Shown here piece after piece: positions 1 through 7,700 of a stretch of 64,000 nucleotides of DNA. This DNA comes from Streptomyces lasiicapitis. GTDB taxonomy: Bacteria; Actinomycetota; Actinomycetes; Streptomycetales; Streptomycetaceae. Below the pieces are notes generated by a model. That model did no database searches, was not told where the DNA came from, and worked only from the letters and a program-made list of their open reading frames with translations. Position 1 is the stretch's first letter. Each line of letters begins with the position of its first letter. The position numbers and the translations under genes are program-made. The stretch lies in NCBI RefSeq assembly GCF_014646335.1, contig NZ_BMNG01000011.1, positions 1-64,000 on the forward strand. The letters run 5' to 3'.

Positions 1-235
1 AGGAACGGACGCTTCCTTTGTACTCACCCTCTCGGGCTTTCCTCCGGGCGCTTCCCTTCGGCATTTCGTGTTTCCAACTCTACCAGATCCGTTTTCCGTT
101 CCGTTCCCGGTTCGGATTTCATTTCCGGTGGCCGTTGAAGGGCCTTGCCTTTCGGCGTGTCCACTACGTTAGCGGATTTCCCTGGCAACTCATAATCGAG
201 TTCCGCGGATTCGAATTTCGGCATGCGGACATGCG
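1..235 (-). other. 16S rRNA operon leader, 5' part; operon continues off the left edge
   Basis: Read on the minus strand, this stretch matches from memory the conserved leader that lies between the promoters and 16S rRNA in Streptomyces rrn operons. It contains the GATCTGGTAGAGTTGG block, the AAGGGAAGCGCCCGGAGG block, and the run GTACAAAGGAAGCGTCCG that precedes the 16S processing region. It ends at base 1, so 16S itself should lie just outside the window. The open frames on both strands here are not credible genes. Leader identity is from recall, not a search. Confidence 0.83.
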
Positions 236-327
236 AAACAGGACCCCGCTGAGGGGAAGTCGTAGGTAGTGGTTGGCCGCTTCCGGCTGCTGGCTGAATG
301 CCGTACCCGGGTCAAGCGGCTCGGGCT

Positions 328-356
328 ACGTTACGGAAGCACCAACGCCGCGTCAA
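328..356 (-). promoter_or_regulatory. Promoter for the rRNA operon
   Basis: On the minus strand a -35 TTGACG (351-356) and a -10 TAACGT (328-333) are separated by exactly 17 bp, upstream of the rrn leader. A second TAACGT followed by AG lies further into the leader near 160-170, without a well-spaced -35, in keeping with the multiple tandem promoters known for Streptomyces rrn operons. The -35 hexamer overlaps the stop region of the neighbouring glycosylase gene, so that gene ends directly against the rRNA promoter. Confidence 0.6.
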
Positions 357-994
357 GTTCGGTGACGTCGAGGTGAATGAGCCCGATAGGGGCTGACCGT
401 AGGGTCGTTGGCCGTCCAGAAGCGCCAGGGGTGCACGCTCCCCTCACCGCCCACTCCTGTACGAGGGCCGCTCCTGACCTGGTCGGGATCCGTAGGTATG
501 CCTGCCAGGACGGTGAGCGGGGCGTCCGTGCCCGCGCAGACGTCGGTTCCGTCGAGGCTGCGGTCCACGTCCAGGGCCGTGGCTAGGCGGGCAGGGCCTT
601 TGGCCAGTTCCTTGTCGTTGCGGGCCGAGAGTCGTCGTTGACGGGTGAGTTCCGCGCCCTCGGTGATCTCGCCGGCTCGCAGCAGCACCGCGCTCGCCAA
701 GCCCTCCGGGCCGCACACCAGGTTCATGCAGTGCCACATGCCGTACGTGAAGTAGACGTACACATGGCCGGGCGGGCCGAACATCACGCCGTTGCGGGCC
801 GTGCGACCGCGATAGGCATGGGAGCCGGGGTCCACCTCCCCCGCGTACGCCTCGACCTCTGTGATGCGCAGCTCGATCGGGCCGTCCGGGGTGTTGCGGA
901 CGAGGATGCGACCGAGCAGGTCGGGGGCCACTTCGAGAACGGGGCGGTCGAAGAAGGCTCGGGGCAGGGGCGTACGGTCAGGGGCCGCGATCAT
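353..994 (-). CDS. 3-methyladenine DNA glycosylase (AAG/MPG family)
   Basis: A 213-residue protein of the Mpg/AAG base-excision repair family, which removes alkylated purines by flipping the base and hydrolysing the N-glycosidic bond. Family landmarks are visible: LLGR near residue 27, the ITEVEAYAG segment holding the catalytic glutamate, then the SHAYRGRTARNGVMFGPPG loop and HVYVYFTYGMHW-like tract (here YGMWHCMNLV), and GPARLA later. The frame stays open about 55 codons upstream, but the ATG at 994 gives the normal family N-terminus. It is transcribed towards the rRNA operon, with its stop touching the operon's -35 element. Monocistronic as far as the sequence shows. Confidence 0.9.
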   Translation of the reverse strand: MIAAPDRTPLPRAFFDRPVLEVAPDLLGRILVRNTPDGPIELRITEVEAYAGEVDPGSHAYRGRTARNGVMFGPPGHVYVYFTYGMWHCMNLVCGPEGLASAVLLRAGEITEGAELTRQRRLSARNDKELAKGPARLATALDVDRSLDGTDVCAGTDAPLTVLAGIPTDPDQVRSGPRTGVGGEGSVHPWRFWTANDPTVSPYRAHSPRRHRT

Positions 995-1188
995 GCCGCA
1001 CGAGGGTAGTGCACCGAACGTGTACGGGTTTGGCGTGGAGGGTGGCCTCAGGGCCGTCGCACGGAGAAGGTGTGGGCGCGAGGGTACGGGCGTGGAACCA
1101 CGCGCCGTCCGATTGCGTTTGTACGTTGTCGAAGGTCGACGATCAATCGATCGAGTCAAGCCACAGGCGGGGCCTGGGGAGGAGAGTC

Positions 1189-1971
1189 ATGGGGTTCAAG
1201 AAGCTGCTGGCGAGTCTGGGTGCCGGTGGGGCCTCCGTCGAGACGGTGCTGACCGAGGCCAATGTCGTGCCGGGCGGTGTCGTCCAGGGCGAGGTCCGCA
1301 TCCAGGGCGGGAACGTCGACCAGCAGATCGAGGCGCTGTCCGTGGGCCTGCAGGCGCGCGTCGAGGTCGAGGGCAACGACCAGGAGGTCAAGCAGAACAT
1401 CGAGTTCACCAAGCAGCGGCTCGGCGGCGCCTTCGAGCTGAAGGCGAACGCGGTGCACGCGGTGCAGTTCGGGCTCGACATCCCCTGGGAGACGCCCATC
1501 ACCCACTTCGCGGGCCGCCAGCTGCACGGCATGAACATCGGTGTGACCACGGAGCTGGAGATCGCCCGCGCCGTGGACTCCGGTGACCTGGACCCGGTGA
1601 ACGTGCACCCGCTGCCCGCGCAGCAGGCGATCCTCGACGCCTTCGGTCAGCTCGGCTTCCGCTTCAAGAGCGCCGACATGGAGCGCGGCCACATCCGCGG
1701 CACCCGGCAGAAGCTGCCGTTCTACCAGGAGATCGAGTTCTTCCCGCCGGAGCAGTACCGCGGCCTGAACCAGGTCGAGTTGAGCTTCGTCTCGGACGAC
1801 CGCGAGATGGACGTCGTCCTGGAGATGGACAAGAAGCCGGGCCTGTTCAGCGAGGGCAGCGACTCGTACAAGTCGTTCAAGGTCGGGCTCAACGACTTCC
1901 AGGGCACGGACTGGGCGGCGTACCTCAACGAGTGGCTGTCCCAGGTCGGCAGCAAGCGCAACTGGTTCTAG
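1189..1971 (+). CDS. SpoOM-family sporulation-control protein
   Basis: A 260-residue arrestin-like protein of the Spo0M family. It opens MGFKKLLASLGAG, followed by VETVLT and the PGGVVQGEV strand typical of the N-terminal beta-sandwich. Later segments include the HPLP(A) linker and a tryptophan-rich C-terminus. Bacillus Spo0M modulates early sporulation; the role in Streptomyces is not defined, although development is plausible. The ATG at 1189 is preceded by a strong GGGGAGGAG ribosome site. The longer open frame starting at 1009 is dismissed because it runs through the upstream intergenic region. No membrane segment or signal peptide is evident, so the protein should be cytosolic. Confidence 0.9.
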   Translation: MGFKKLLASLGAGGASVETVLTEANVVPGGVVQGEVRIQGGNVDQQIEALSVGLQARVEVEGNDQEVKQNIEFTKQRLGGAFELKANAVHAVQFGLDIPWETPITHFAGRQLHGMNIGVTTELEIARAVDSGDLDPVNVHPLPAQQAILDAFGQLGFRFKSADMERGHIRGTRQKLPFYQEIEFFPPEQYRGLNQVELSFVSDDREMDVVLEMDKKPGLFSEGSDSYKSFKVGLNDFQGTDWAAYLNEWLSQVGSKRNWF

Positions 1972-2032
1972 GCTCGACAACGGCGAGCGATCGCCGACAT
2001 GGACGTACTGGAACCGATCAGGAGGTGCCCAC

Positions 2033-2572
2033 GTGACCGAGGTCAAGAGGCCGCCGCTGCCCCATGACTTCCACCCGGCCGTGCCGTCGTTCACGGTCGT
2101 GAGCGCGGACTTCGAGCCGGGCGCGGTGCTCAAGGACGACCAGGTGTACGCCGCCGGGAACACCTCGCCGCACCTGCGGTGGGAGGGCTTCCCGCCGGAG
2201 ACGAAGAGCTTCGCCGTGACGTGCTTCGACCCGGACGCCCCCACGGGCAGCGGGTTCTGGCACTGGTCCGTGTTCGACATCCCGGCCTCGGTCACCGAGC
2301 TGCCGGTGGGCGCCGGCAGCGGCAAGTTCGAAGGACTCCCGGAGAGCGCCGTCCAGGTGCGCAACGACTACGGGACGAAGGACTTCGGGGGCGCAGCCCC
2401 GCCGCCCGGTGACCCGGCGCACCGCTATGTGTTCACCGTGTACGCGGTCGACCAGGAGAAGCTCGGCCCGGACTCGGACGCCTCGCCCGCCGTCGTCGGC
2501 TTCAACCTGCGGTTCCACACACTGGCCCGCGCACAGGTCGTCGCGGAGTACGCGGCGCTCGCCGACAGCTAG
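2033..2572 (+). CDS. YbhB/YbcL-type PEBP (Raf kinase inhibitor-like) protein
   Basis: A 179-residue phosphatidylethanolamine-binding-protein fold. The signatures are the TSPHLRW segment near residue 45, the CFDPDAPTGSGFWHWSVFDIP block that forms the ligand pocket, and the YGPPPP-like region written here as GGAAPPPGDPAHRYVFTVYAV. Bacterial members bind small anionic or phospholipid ligands; the physiological ligand is not known. The GTG start at 2033 has an AGGAGGT ribosome site about 7 bases upstream. There is no signal peptide. A clear terminator follows after a 57-bp gap, so the gene seems to be the end of its own transcript. Confidence 0.92.
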   Translation: MTEVKRPPLPHDFHPAVPSFTVVSADFEPGAVLKDDQVYAAGNTSPHLRWEGFPPETKSFAVTCFDPDAPTGSGFWHWSVFDIPASVTELPVGAGSGKFEGLPESAVQVRNDYGTKDFGGAAPPPGDPAHRYVFTVYAVDQEKLGPDSDASPAVVGFNLRFHTLARAQVVAEYAALADS

Positions 2573-2612
2573 CGAGCTCCGGCGCGCGCCCCGCGCGATT
2601 GCTCACAGCTCA

Positions 2613-2625
2613 GCGTTCATTGAAC
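2613..2625. promoter_or_regulatory. 13-bp palindrome, possible operator
   Basis: CGTTCATTGAACG is a perfect inverted repeat (arms CGTTCA/TGAACG around one T) just before the terminator hairpin. It could be a regulator site for the downstream HNH gene or simply part of the 3' untranslated region. Nothing else supports a function. Confidence 0.25.
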
Positions 2626-2629
2626 GTTT

Positions 2630-2673
2630 GCCCGCCTCTGGTCTTGGAAGTGATCAGAGGCGGGCATCTTTTA
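2630..2673 (+). terminator. Intrinsic terminator after the PEBP gene
   Basis: Perfect 11-bp stem GCCCGCCTCTG (2630-2640) and CAGAGGCGGGC (2655-2665), with a 14-base loop, followed by ATCTTTTATT. This U-rich tail is unusual for a high-GC genome and makes a convincing rho-independent terminator. Confidence 0.85.
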
Positions 2674-2757
2674 TTGCGTTGTCCTACCCGGCGCGCCCGG
2701 CCAGAGTTGATCCAAGCCCGCCAAGGGGTGGGCCGGTGCACACGGGAGGTGGGCGAG

Positions 2758-3264
2758 ATGCGGGACACGCTGGTGCTGAACGCGAGCTTCGAGCCGCTGT
2801 CGACGGTGACGCTGAACCGCGCCGTCGTCCTGGTTCTGCAGGACAAGGCCGTCGTCGAGCAGGCCCACCCCGCGCTCCGCGTGCGTGCCGCTGCCGTCGA
2901 GCTTCCGGTGCCCCGGGTGATCAGGCTGTGCAGGTATGTCCGGGTGCCCTTCCGAAGACGGGCTCCGTGGTCACGGCGCGGTGTCCTGGTGCGTGACCAG
3001 CACCGGTGCGCGTACTGCGGCAGGCGCGCGACGACCGTCGACCACGTGGTGCCGCGCTCCCAGGGCGGCGCGGACTCGTGGCTGAACACGGTGGCGTCGT
3101 GCGCGACGGACAACCACCGCAAGGCGGACCGCACGCCGGAGCAGGCCCAGATGCCGCTGCTGAGGCAGCCGTTCGAGCCGACACCGGCGGACGCGATGCT
3201 GCTCACGCTCGGGCGCGAGGACTTCGAGGCACTGCCGGATTGGCTGGCACAGCCGGCCGCGTGA
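2758..3264 (+). CDS. HNH endonuclease domain protein
   Basis: A 168-residue protein. The N-terminal half begins MRDTLVLNASFEPL, a segment common to a widespread actinobacterial HNH family. The nuclease core follows: a CAYCG knuckle near residue 84, then TVDHVVPRSQGGADSWLN with the catalytic histidine, and a further cysteine in the metal-binding loop. The family cuts DNA in a metal-dependent way, but the cellular substrate is unknown. An in-frame GTG at 2749 overlaps the GGGAGGTGGGCG ribosome site, so ATG 2758 is preferred. The gene ends at an extremely strong bidirectional terminator. Confidence 0.88.
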   Translation: MRDTLVLNASFEPLSTVTLNRAVVLVLQDKAVVEQAHPALRVRAAAVELPVPRVIRLCRYVRVPFRRRAPWSRRGVLVRDQHRCAYCGRRATTVDHVVPRSQGGADSWLNTVASCATDNHRKADRTPEQAQMPLLRQPFEPTPADAMLLTLGREDFEALPDWLAQPAA

Positions 3265-3279
3265 CCGACGGCGCCGCCT

Positions 3280-3329
3280 GTACGACTGTGGGGCCGACCT
3301 CCCGGAAGAGGTCGGCCCCACAGTCGTAC
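3280..3329. terminator. Bidirectional terminator, 22-bp perfect stem
   Basis: Bases 3280-3301 (starting GTACGACTGTGGGG) pair perfectly with 3308-3329 around a 6-base CCGGAA loop. It lies between the convergent HNH and SPFH genes and can serve both strands. The perfect 22-bp arm is unusually long. Confidence 0.85.
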
Positions 3330-3383
3330 GCGTATGGATCCCGGGACGCCGGCCGGGGCCGGTCGGTCGCCGTCAGTCGTCGG

Positions 3384-4325
3384 TCAGTCGATCGGGGGCT
3401 GCTCTCGGCGCTCGACGCCACCGGTGCTCTTCCCACCGCCGCCACCGCCGAGCGGGCCGAAGTTGCCGAGTGCGCCGCCGAGGCCCTTGAGGGCGTCGCC
3501 GATCTCGCTGGGGACGATCCAGAGCTTGTTCGCGTCGCCCTCGGCGATCTTCGGGAGCATCTGGAGGTACTGGTAGGAGAGGAGCTTCTGGTCCGGGTCG
3601 CCCGCGTGGATCGACTCGAAGACCGTACGGATGGCCTGGGCCTCGCCCTCCGCGCGCAGGGCCGCGGCCTTGGCCTCACCCTCGGCGCGCAGGATCGCGG
3701 ACTGCTTCTCGCCCTCGGCCCGCAGGATCTCGGACTGCCGGACACCCTCGGCCTGGAGGATCGCGGCGCGCTTGTCACGGTCGGCGCGCATCTGCTTCTC
3801 CATCGAGTCCTGGATGGAGGTGGGCGGCTCGATCGCCTTCAGCTCGACGCGGTTGACGCGGATGCCCCACTTGCCGGTGGCCTCGTCGAGGACGCCGCGC
3901 AGCGCCGCGTTGATCTCCTCGCGGGAGGTGAGGGTCCGCTCCAGGTCCATGCCGCCGATGATGTTGCGCAGCGTGGTGACGGTGAGCTGCTCGATCGCCT
4001 GGATGTAGCTCGCGACCTCGTACGTCGCGGCGCGGGCGTCGGTGACCTGGTAGTAGATGACCGTGTCGATGTTCACGACCAGGTTGTCCTGGGTGATCAC
4101 CGGCTGCGGCGGGAAGGGGACGACCTGCTCACGCAGGTCGATGCGGTTGCGGATGGAGTCGATGAACGGGACGACGATGTTCAGGCCCGCGTTCAGGGTG
4201 CGTGTGTAGCGGCCGAAGCGCTCCACGATCGCCGCGCTGGCCTGCGGGATGACCTGGATCGTCTTGATCAGGGCGATGAAGACCAGCACCACCAGAATGA
4301 TCAGGACGATGATGATTGGTTCCAT
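3384..4325 (-). CDS. SPFH/band-7 (stomatin-like) membrane protein
   Basis: A 313-residue protein with one N-terminal membrane helix (about residues 3-22), then an SPFH/band-7 domain (about 25-190) with the characteristic ERFGRYTRTLNAGLN and PFIDSIRNRIDLREQV stretches. Next comes a charged coiled-coil tract with the repeated unit (A/R)AEGE(A/K) at about 190-235, and a Gly-rich tail. SPFH proteins oligomerise in membrane microdomains and recruit proteases or organise lipids. The NfeD-type gene upstream on the same strand is the usual partner, so these two likely form one unit. The start ATG at 4325 immediately precedes the hydrophobic segment. Confidence 0.92.
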   Translation of the reverse strand: MEPIIIVLIILVVLVFIALIKTIQVIPQASAAIVERFGRYTRTLNAGLNIVVPFIDSIRNRIDLREQVVPFPPQPVITQDNLVVNIDTVIYYQVTDARAATYEVASYIQAIEQLTVTTLRNIIGGMDLERTLTSREEINAALRGVLDEATGKWGIRVNRVELKAIEPPTSIQDSMEKQMRADRDKRAAILQAEGVRQSEILRAEGEKQSAILRAEGEAKAAALRAEGEAQAIRTVFESIHAGDPDQKLLSYQYLQMLPKIAEGDANKLWIVPSEIGDALKGLGGALGNFGPLGGGGGGKSTGGVERREQPPID

Positions 4326-4480
4326 CGTGGTTCCCCGTACCCTTCACGCTTCGCTGTTTCCGGAAGATCTTGAGATCTCGCCGGTCGAGTCTGTCAGAAC
4401 GCCGCGCGGACCGTGGGGCGTTCGGATCACCTGACGTCACTGACCGCGAGCCACAAGGCCGTTGAGCCCGTGATGGGGCG

Positions 4481-4903
4481 TCACATGACGACGGCCGTCG
4501 CTCCGTCGATCTCGACGACGTCCACCTCCTGGCCCGCCTCGAAGCTCTGCTCGGTGTCCAGCGGCCGCGCCGACCAGACCTCGCCCGCGAGCTTGATGCG
4601 CCCGCCGGAGGAGTCGACGCGCTCCAGGACGACCGCGGATCTGCCCTTCAACGCCTCGACCCCGCTGATGAGTTCGGGGCGCTGCGCGCGGTGCCGGGCG
4701 GCGATCGGGCGTACCACCGCGATGAGGGCGACCGACACGACGGCGAAGACCACCGCCTGCATCGCCACTCCCCCGCCGAGGCCCGCGGTCACGGCGGCGG
4801 CGACCGCGCCGACGGCGAGCATGCCGAACTCCGGCATCGCGGTCAGCACCAGCGGGATTCCGAGGGCGACCGCGCCGATCAGCCACCACACCCATGCGTC
4901 CAT
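4481..4903 (-). CDS. NfeD-like membrane protein
   Basis: A 140-residue protein (from ATG 4903, MDAWVWW) with two or three hydrophobic helices covering roughly residues 4-70 and a C-terminal OB-fold domain of NfeD type (from about residue 88: LKGRSAVVLERVDSSGGRIKL, then a buried strand and VEIDGATAVV). NfeD proteins are co-encoded with SPFH proteins and are thought to control their microdomain assembly. The next gene downstream on the same strand, 155 bp away, is exactly such an SPFH gene. GTG 4909 is an alternative start two codons upstream. Confidence 0.88.
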   Translation of the reverse strand: MDAWVWWLIGAVALGIPLVLTAMPEFGMLAVGAVAAAVTAGLGGGVAMQAVVFAVVSVALIAVVRPIAARHRAQRPELISGVEALKGRSAVVLERVDSSGGRIKLAGEVWSARPLDTEQSFEAGQEVDVVEIDGATAVVM

Positions 4904-4958
4904 GTCCACATGGTCAATGGTATGACCGCGTGGCCCCATACCGACAGGGCGTGCGCGA

Positions 4959-5750
4959 TCAGCTGAGCGGCAGGCCCTGGGCCGACCAGCGTTCGCCGCG
5001 CTGCTCGACGACCAGCGGCAGGCCGAAGCAGAGCGAGAGGTTGCGCGAGGTGAGCTCCAGCTCGAGCGGGCCCGCGGCCATGACCTTGCCCTGACGGATC
5101 ATCAGGACGTGGGTGAAGCCGGGGGCGATCTCCTCGACGTGGTGCGTGACCATGATCATGGAGGGGGCGATGGGGTCACGGGCGAGGCGGCCGAGGCGGC
5201 GGACGAGGTCCTCCCGGCCGCCGAGGTCGAGGCCCGCGGCGGGCTCGTCGAGGAGCAGCAGCTCGGGGTCGGTCATCAGGGCGCGGGCGATCAGCGTGCG
5301 CTTGCGCTCGCCCTCGGAGAGGGTGCCGAACCTGCGGTCCAGGTAGTCGCTCATGCCGAGGCGGTCGAGGAAGGCGCGGGCGCGCTTCTCGTCGATGTCC
5401 TCGTAGTCCTCGTGCCAGCCCGCGGTCATGCCGTACGCGGCGGTGAGGACCGTCTGGAGGACGGTCTGGCTCTTGGGGAGCTTGTCGGCCATGGCGATGC
5501 CGGCCATGCCGATGCGGGGGCGCAGCTCGAAGACGTCGACCTTGCCGAGCTGCTCGCCGAGGATGGTGGCGGTGCCCTTGCTCGGGAAGAGGTAGCTGGA
5601 CGCGACATTGAGGAGGGTGGTCTTGCCGGCGCCGTTCGGGCCGAGGATGACCCAGCGCTCCCCCTCCTTCACCGACCAGGAAACCTGGTCCACCAGAGCC
5701 CGGCCCTCTCGGACCACGGATACGTCCTTAAGCTCCAGTACATCGCTCAT
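4959..5750 (-). CDS. ABC transporter ATP-binding protein
   Basis: A 263-residue ATPase. It has Walker A GPNGAGKTT near residue 38, a divergent signature LSEGERKR, Walker B LLLLDEP and the switch histidine in VTHHVEEI. No permease gene is adjacent, so the transport partner is unknown; many actinobacteria carry this stand-alone ATPase next to the NfeD/SPFH genes. The frame opens at 5768, but ATG 5750 has GGGAGA about 10 bases upstream and gives the canonical LELKDVSV beginning. The substrate cannot be deduced from the sequence. The protein should sit at the cytoplasmic face of the membrane. Confidence 0.88.
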   Translation of the reverse strand: MSDVLELKDVSVVREGRALVDQVSWSVKEGERWVILGPNGAGKTTLLNVASSYLFPSKGTATILGEQLGKVDVFELRPRIGMAGIAMADKLPKSQTVLQTVLTAAYGMTAGWHEDYEDIDEKRARAFLDRLGMSDYLDRRFGTLSEGERKRTLIARALMTDPELLLLDEPAAGLDLGGREDLVRRLGRLARDPIAPSMIMVTHHVEEIAPGFTHVLMIRQGKVMAAGPLELELTSRNLSLCFGLPLVVEQRGERWSAQGLPLS

Positions 5751-5868
5751 GAGCGCGTTGTCTCCCATTGCAGTCTCGGCTGTCGCTCGCGTGACCCGCG
5801 TCTGTGGACGCGGCCCCCGGATAAAACCTACGCCACCGGCCGACCGTTCCCGTGCCGAGCCCGGTCCT

Positions 5869-5874
5869 TAGGCT
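5869..5874 (+). promoter_or_regulatory. -10 element of a leaderless promoter
   Basis: TAGGCT ends 6 bases before the ATG at 5881, the spacing expected for Streptomyces transcripts that begin at or beside the start codon. No ribosome-binding sequence is present, which supports leaderless expression of the downstream gene. A 7-bp hairpin (CCGCGTC/GACGCGG, 5796-5813) lies further upstream. Confidence 0.5.
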
Positions 5875-5880
5875 GTGGGC

Positions 5881-6678
5881 ATGCTCTCGGAACCACGTTC
5901 AGGACGCTTGGCCGCTTGGGGAAACGCCCTTTTGGCCGGACTTGTTTCACCGGACGACGCGGTGCACGCGATCGTGGGCGGCGACTCGGTGCACCGGGTC
6001 GAGGGGCTGCCCGGCGAGTCCGCGCCGGTGGGACTGACGCTCGCGCTCGGGCGGCTGCGCGCGCTCGGTGTGACGGGGCTCCGGGTGGCGCTGCCCGCGC
6101 CGGGGCATCCGCTCGGCCTGAGCGGGCCGCCGGCCTTCAACGAGCGCGCCTTGGAGGCGGAGGAGGCGGTCGTCGCGACGGGTGCGCCGTACGGGCTCGT
6201 GCCCGAGGTGTACGAGGCGGGGCCCGAGGGCGCCGCCGACGCCGAGGACGTCCATGTGGAGGTGGTGTGGCACTGCCTGCCGGTGCGGGAGGCGCCGCCC
6301 GCGGACGTGCCCTCCCTTGGCGAGGCGGAGCGGGAGCTCGCGGACGCGCTGCGGGAGACGACGGAGGTGCTCGCGCGGCTCGACGTGGCGGCGTCGGGGC
6401 CGGTCGCGGAGGCGGCGATCGACGCGTACCGGGCGCGGGCCGAGCGGGGGCGCGAGGTGCTCGCGCCGGGGTATCCGCCGCGCGCGGTGCGGGTGTTGGA
6501 GCTGGCGCAGCGGGTCGGGCTGCTGATTTCGGTGGCGTACGAGAACGGGCACGGCGGGGCCGTGAGCGCCTCCGAGATGGGTGCGCGGGCACAGGCCTTG
6601 CGGCCGGTGGAGCGGGTGGCGCGGCGGGCGCAGGTGGCGGCGTACAACGCTTATGTGGAGGAGCGGGAGCGGGGCTGA
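5881..6678 (+). CDS. Conserved actinobacterial protein of unknown function
   Basis: A 265-residue soluble protein that I recognise only as a conserved Streptomyces hypothetical. It has no signal peptide, no membrane helix and no motif I can name. Composition is Ala/Glu/Val-rich with conserved-looking blocks such as ALGVTGLRVALPAPGHPLGL and APGYPPRAVRVLELAQRVG. The C-terminal third is predicted helical and charged, ending EERERG. It appears monocistronic: leaderless start in front, tandem hexamer repeats and a terminator behind. The position between the ABC ATPase and the chaplins gives no functional clue. GTG 5875 is an alternative start. Confidence 0.7.
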   Translation: MLSEPRSGRLAAWGNALLAGLVSPDDAVHAIVGGDSVHRVEGLPGESAPVGLTLALGRLRALGVTGLRVALPAPGHPLGLSGPPAFNERALEAEEAVVATGAPYGLVPEVYEAGPEGAADAEDVHVEVVWHCLPVREAPPADVPSLGEAERELADALRETTEVLARLDVAASGPVAEAAIDAYRARAERGREVLAPGYPPRAVRVLELAQRVGLLISVAYENGHGGAVSASEMGARAQALRPVERVARRAQVAAYNAYVEERERG

Positions 6679-6680
6679 GG

Positions 6681-6716
6681 CTTCGGCTTCGGCTTCGGCT
6701 TCGGCTTCGGCTTCGG
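6681..6716. repeat. Tandem hexanucleotide repeat (CTTCGG)x6
   Basis: Six perfect copies of CTTCGG begin right after the stop codon of the 5881 gene. This short tandem repeat could fold into alternating GC hairpins, and its copy number should be unstable. It lies in the intergenic space before the chaplin terminator. Confidence 0.9.
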
Positions 6717-6780
6717 CCATTGTTCGTCGGTCGGGTGGTGGTGGGACGGCTCCCGTCGCGCGGTAGCGGCGGTGGATGGC

Positions 6781-6819
6781 CGAAGGCCCCGCGGACCGGT
6801 GTGGTCTGCGGGGCCTTCG
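6781..6819 (-). terminator. Terminator of the Cys-less chaplin gene
   Basis: A 17-bp stem (CGAAGGCCCCGCGGACC, 6781-6797, with 6803-6819; one G-T pair) around a 5-base loop, immediately downstream of the chaplin stop codon on the minus strand. It could also act on the plus strand for the hypothetical gene. Confidence 0.7.
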
Positions 6820-6836
6820 CCTGGCGGGCTGTGTGG

Positions 6837-7079
6837 TCAGCGGTTGACCGAGTCGTTGGCCAGCGCCGGGTTCAGGATGCCGACCACGTTCACGCTGTTG
6901 CCGGTGACGTTGACCGGGACGTGGACGGGGGCCTGGACCAGGTTGCCGGAGCCGATGCCCGGGGACTTCTTGGCGCTGCCGTCCGCGTGCGCGTCGGTGG
7001 CGGAAGCGGCACCGGCGGAGGCGCCCGCGGCGAGACCGGCGACGGCTACGGCCAGGGCGGCCTTCTTGGCGATGTTCAT
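6837..7079 (-). CDS. chpE: Short chaplin without cysteines (ChpE-like)
   Basis: An 80-residue secreted surface protein. Residues 1-28 form a Sec signal (MNIAKKAALAVAVAG..., cleavage near ASA-TDA). A single chaplin domain follows, with the GSGNLVQAPVHVPVNVTGNSVN core and VGILNPALAN. Chaplins assemble into amyloid fibrils that lower surface tension and coat aerial hyphae. The two cysteines that most short chaplins use for a disulfide are absent, as known for S. coelicolor ChpE; the symbol rests on that similarity. A second chaplin lies just upstream on the same strand, about 200 bp away. Confidence 0.9.
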   Translation of the reverse strand: MNIAKKAALAVAVAGLAAGASAGAASATDAHADGSAKKSPGIGSGNLVQAPVHVPVNVTGNSVNVVGILNPALANDSVNR

Positions 7080-7279
7080 GGGACGTGTTCCTCCTGTGAC
7101 GGGGAGACCCCGGCTGCGGGGTCGAGGGGGATGTGCGGCGCGGCGGCGGTGATGCCGGGGAGGCCGGGTGGTGCGGCGGTGCGGAGAACGCGACCGGCCC
7201 CTGCCCGCTGGTGCGCAGCGGGGCCGGTCGCCGCGACGCCGATCGCATGACCGTGATCGGCGGATCGCGCGGGGTGCGA

Positions 7280-7525
7280 TCAGACGTTCTCGCAGACGTT
7301 GCCGAACGTCGGGTTCAGGATGCCGACGACGGAGATGGAGTTGCCGCAGGCGTTCACCGGGACGTGGACCGGGGCCTGGACCAGGTTGCCCGAGACGATG
7401 CCGGGGGAGTTCTTGGCCACGCCGTCGGCGTTGGCGCCACCGTGGGCGGAGGCCATGCCGGCACCGGCCGCGAGCAGCCCACCGGCGACCATCGTGACAG
7501 CAGCGGCCTTCTTGAGGTTCTTCAC
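7280..7525 (-). CDS. Short chaplin with cysteine pair
   Basis: An 81-residue chaplin. It has a signal peptide of about 27 residues (LKKAAAVTMVAGGLLAAGAG, ending near MASA), then HGGANADGVAKNSPGIVSGN and the chaplin core LVQAPVHVPVNACGN...NPTFGNVCENV. Both cysteines expected for the intramolecular disulfide are present (in NACGN and NVCEN). The GTG at 7525 is chosen because AGGAGG sits just upstream and it begins a standard signal peptide; the open frame continues artificially further up. The mature product should be exported and built into the hydrophobic sheath with other chaplins. Confidence 0.9.
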   Translation of the reverse strand: MKNLKKAAAVTMVAGGLLAAGAGMASAHGGANADGVAKNSPGIVSGNLVQAPVHVPVNACGNSISVVGILNPTFGNVCENV

Positions 7526-7700
7526 TTCTGCGTTCCTCCTGAGCGGAAGCCGCGGCCAGCCGCCGCAGCACGCACTGGAGAACGGCGGGGCGCCGTGGGG
7601 GATGCGCCGAACGGGGGACATCCACACGACGGTATGAATCTCAGCCCGGAACGCGACGATCCGTGCTGACAGCCGCTCCGGCCCCGAGGACCTGCGGAGT

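Noticed and set aside
5109..7250. 713-codon plus-strand frame across the ABC ATPase, hypothetical gene and chaplin
   Set aside because: It overlaps three genes in shadow frames, changes composition along its length, and contains runs of Arg/Gly/Ala typical of out-of-frame high-GC sequence.
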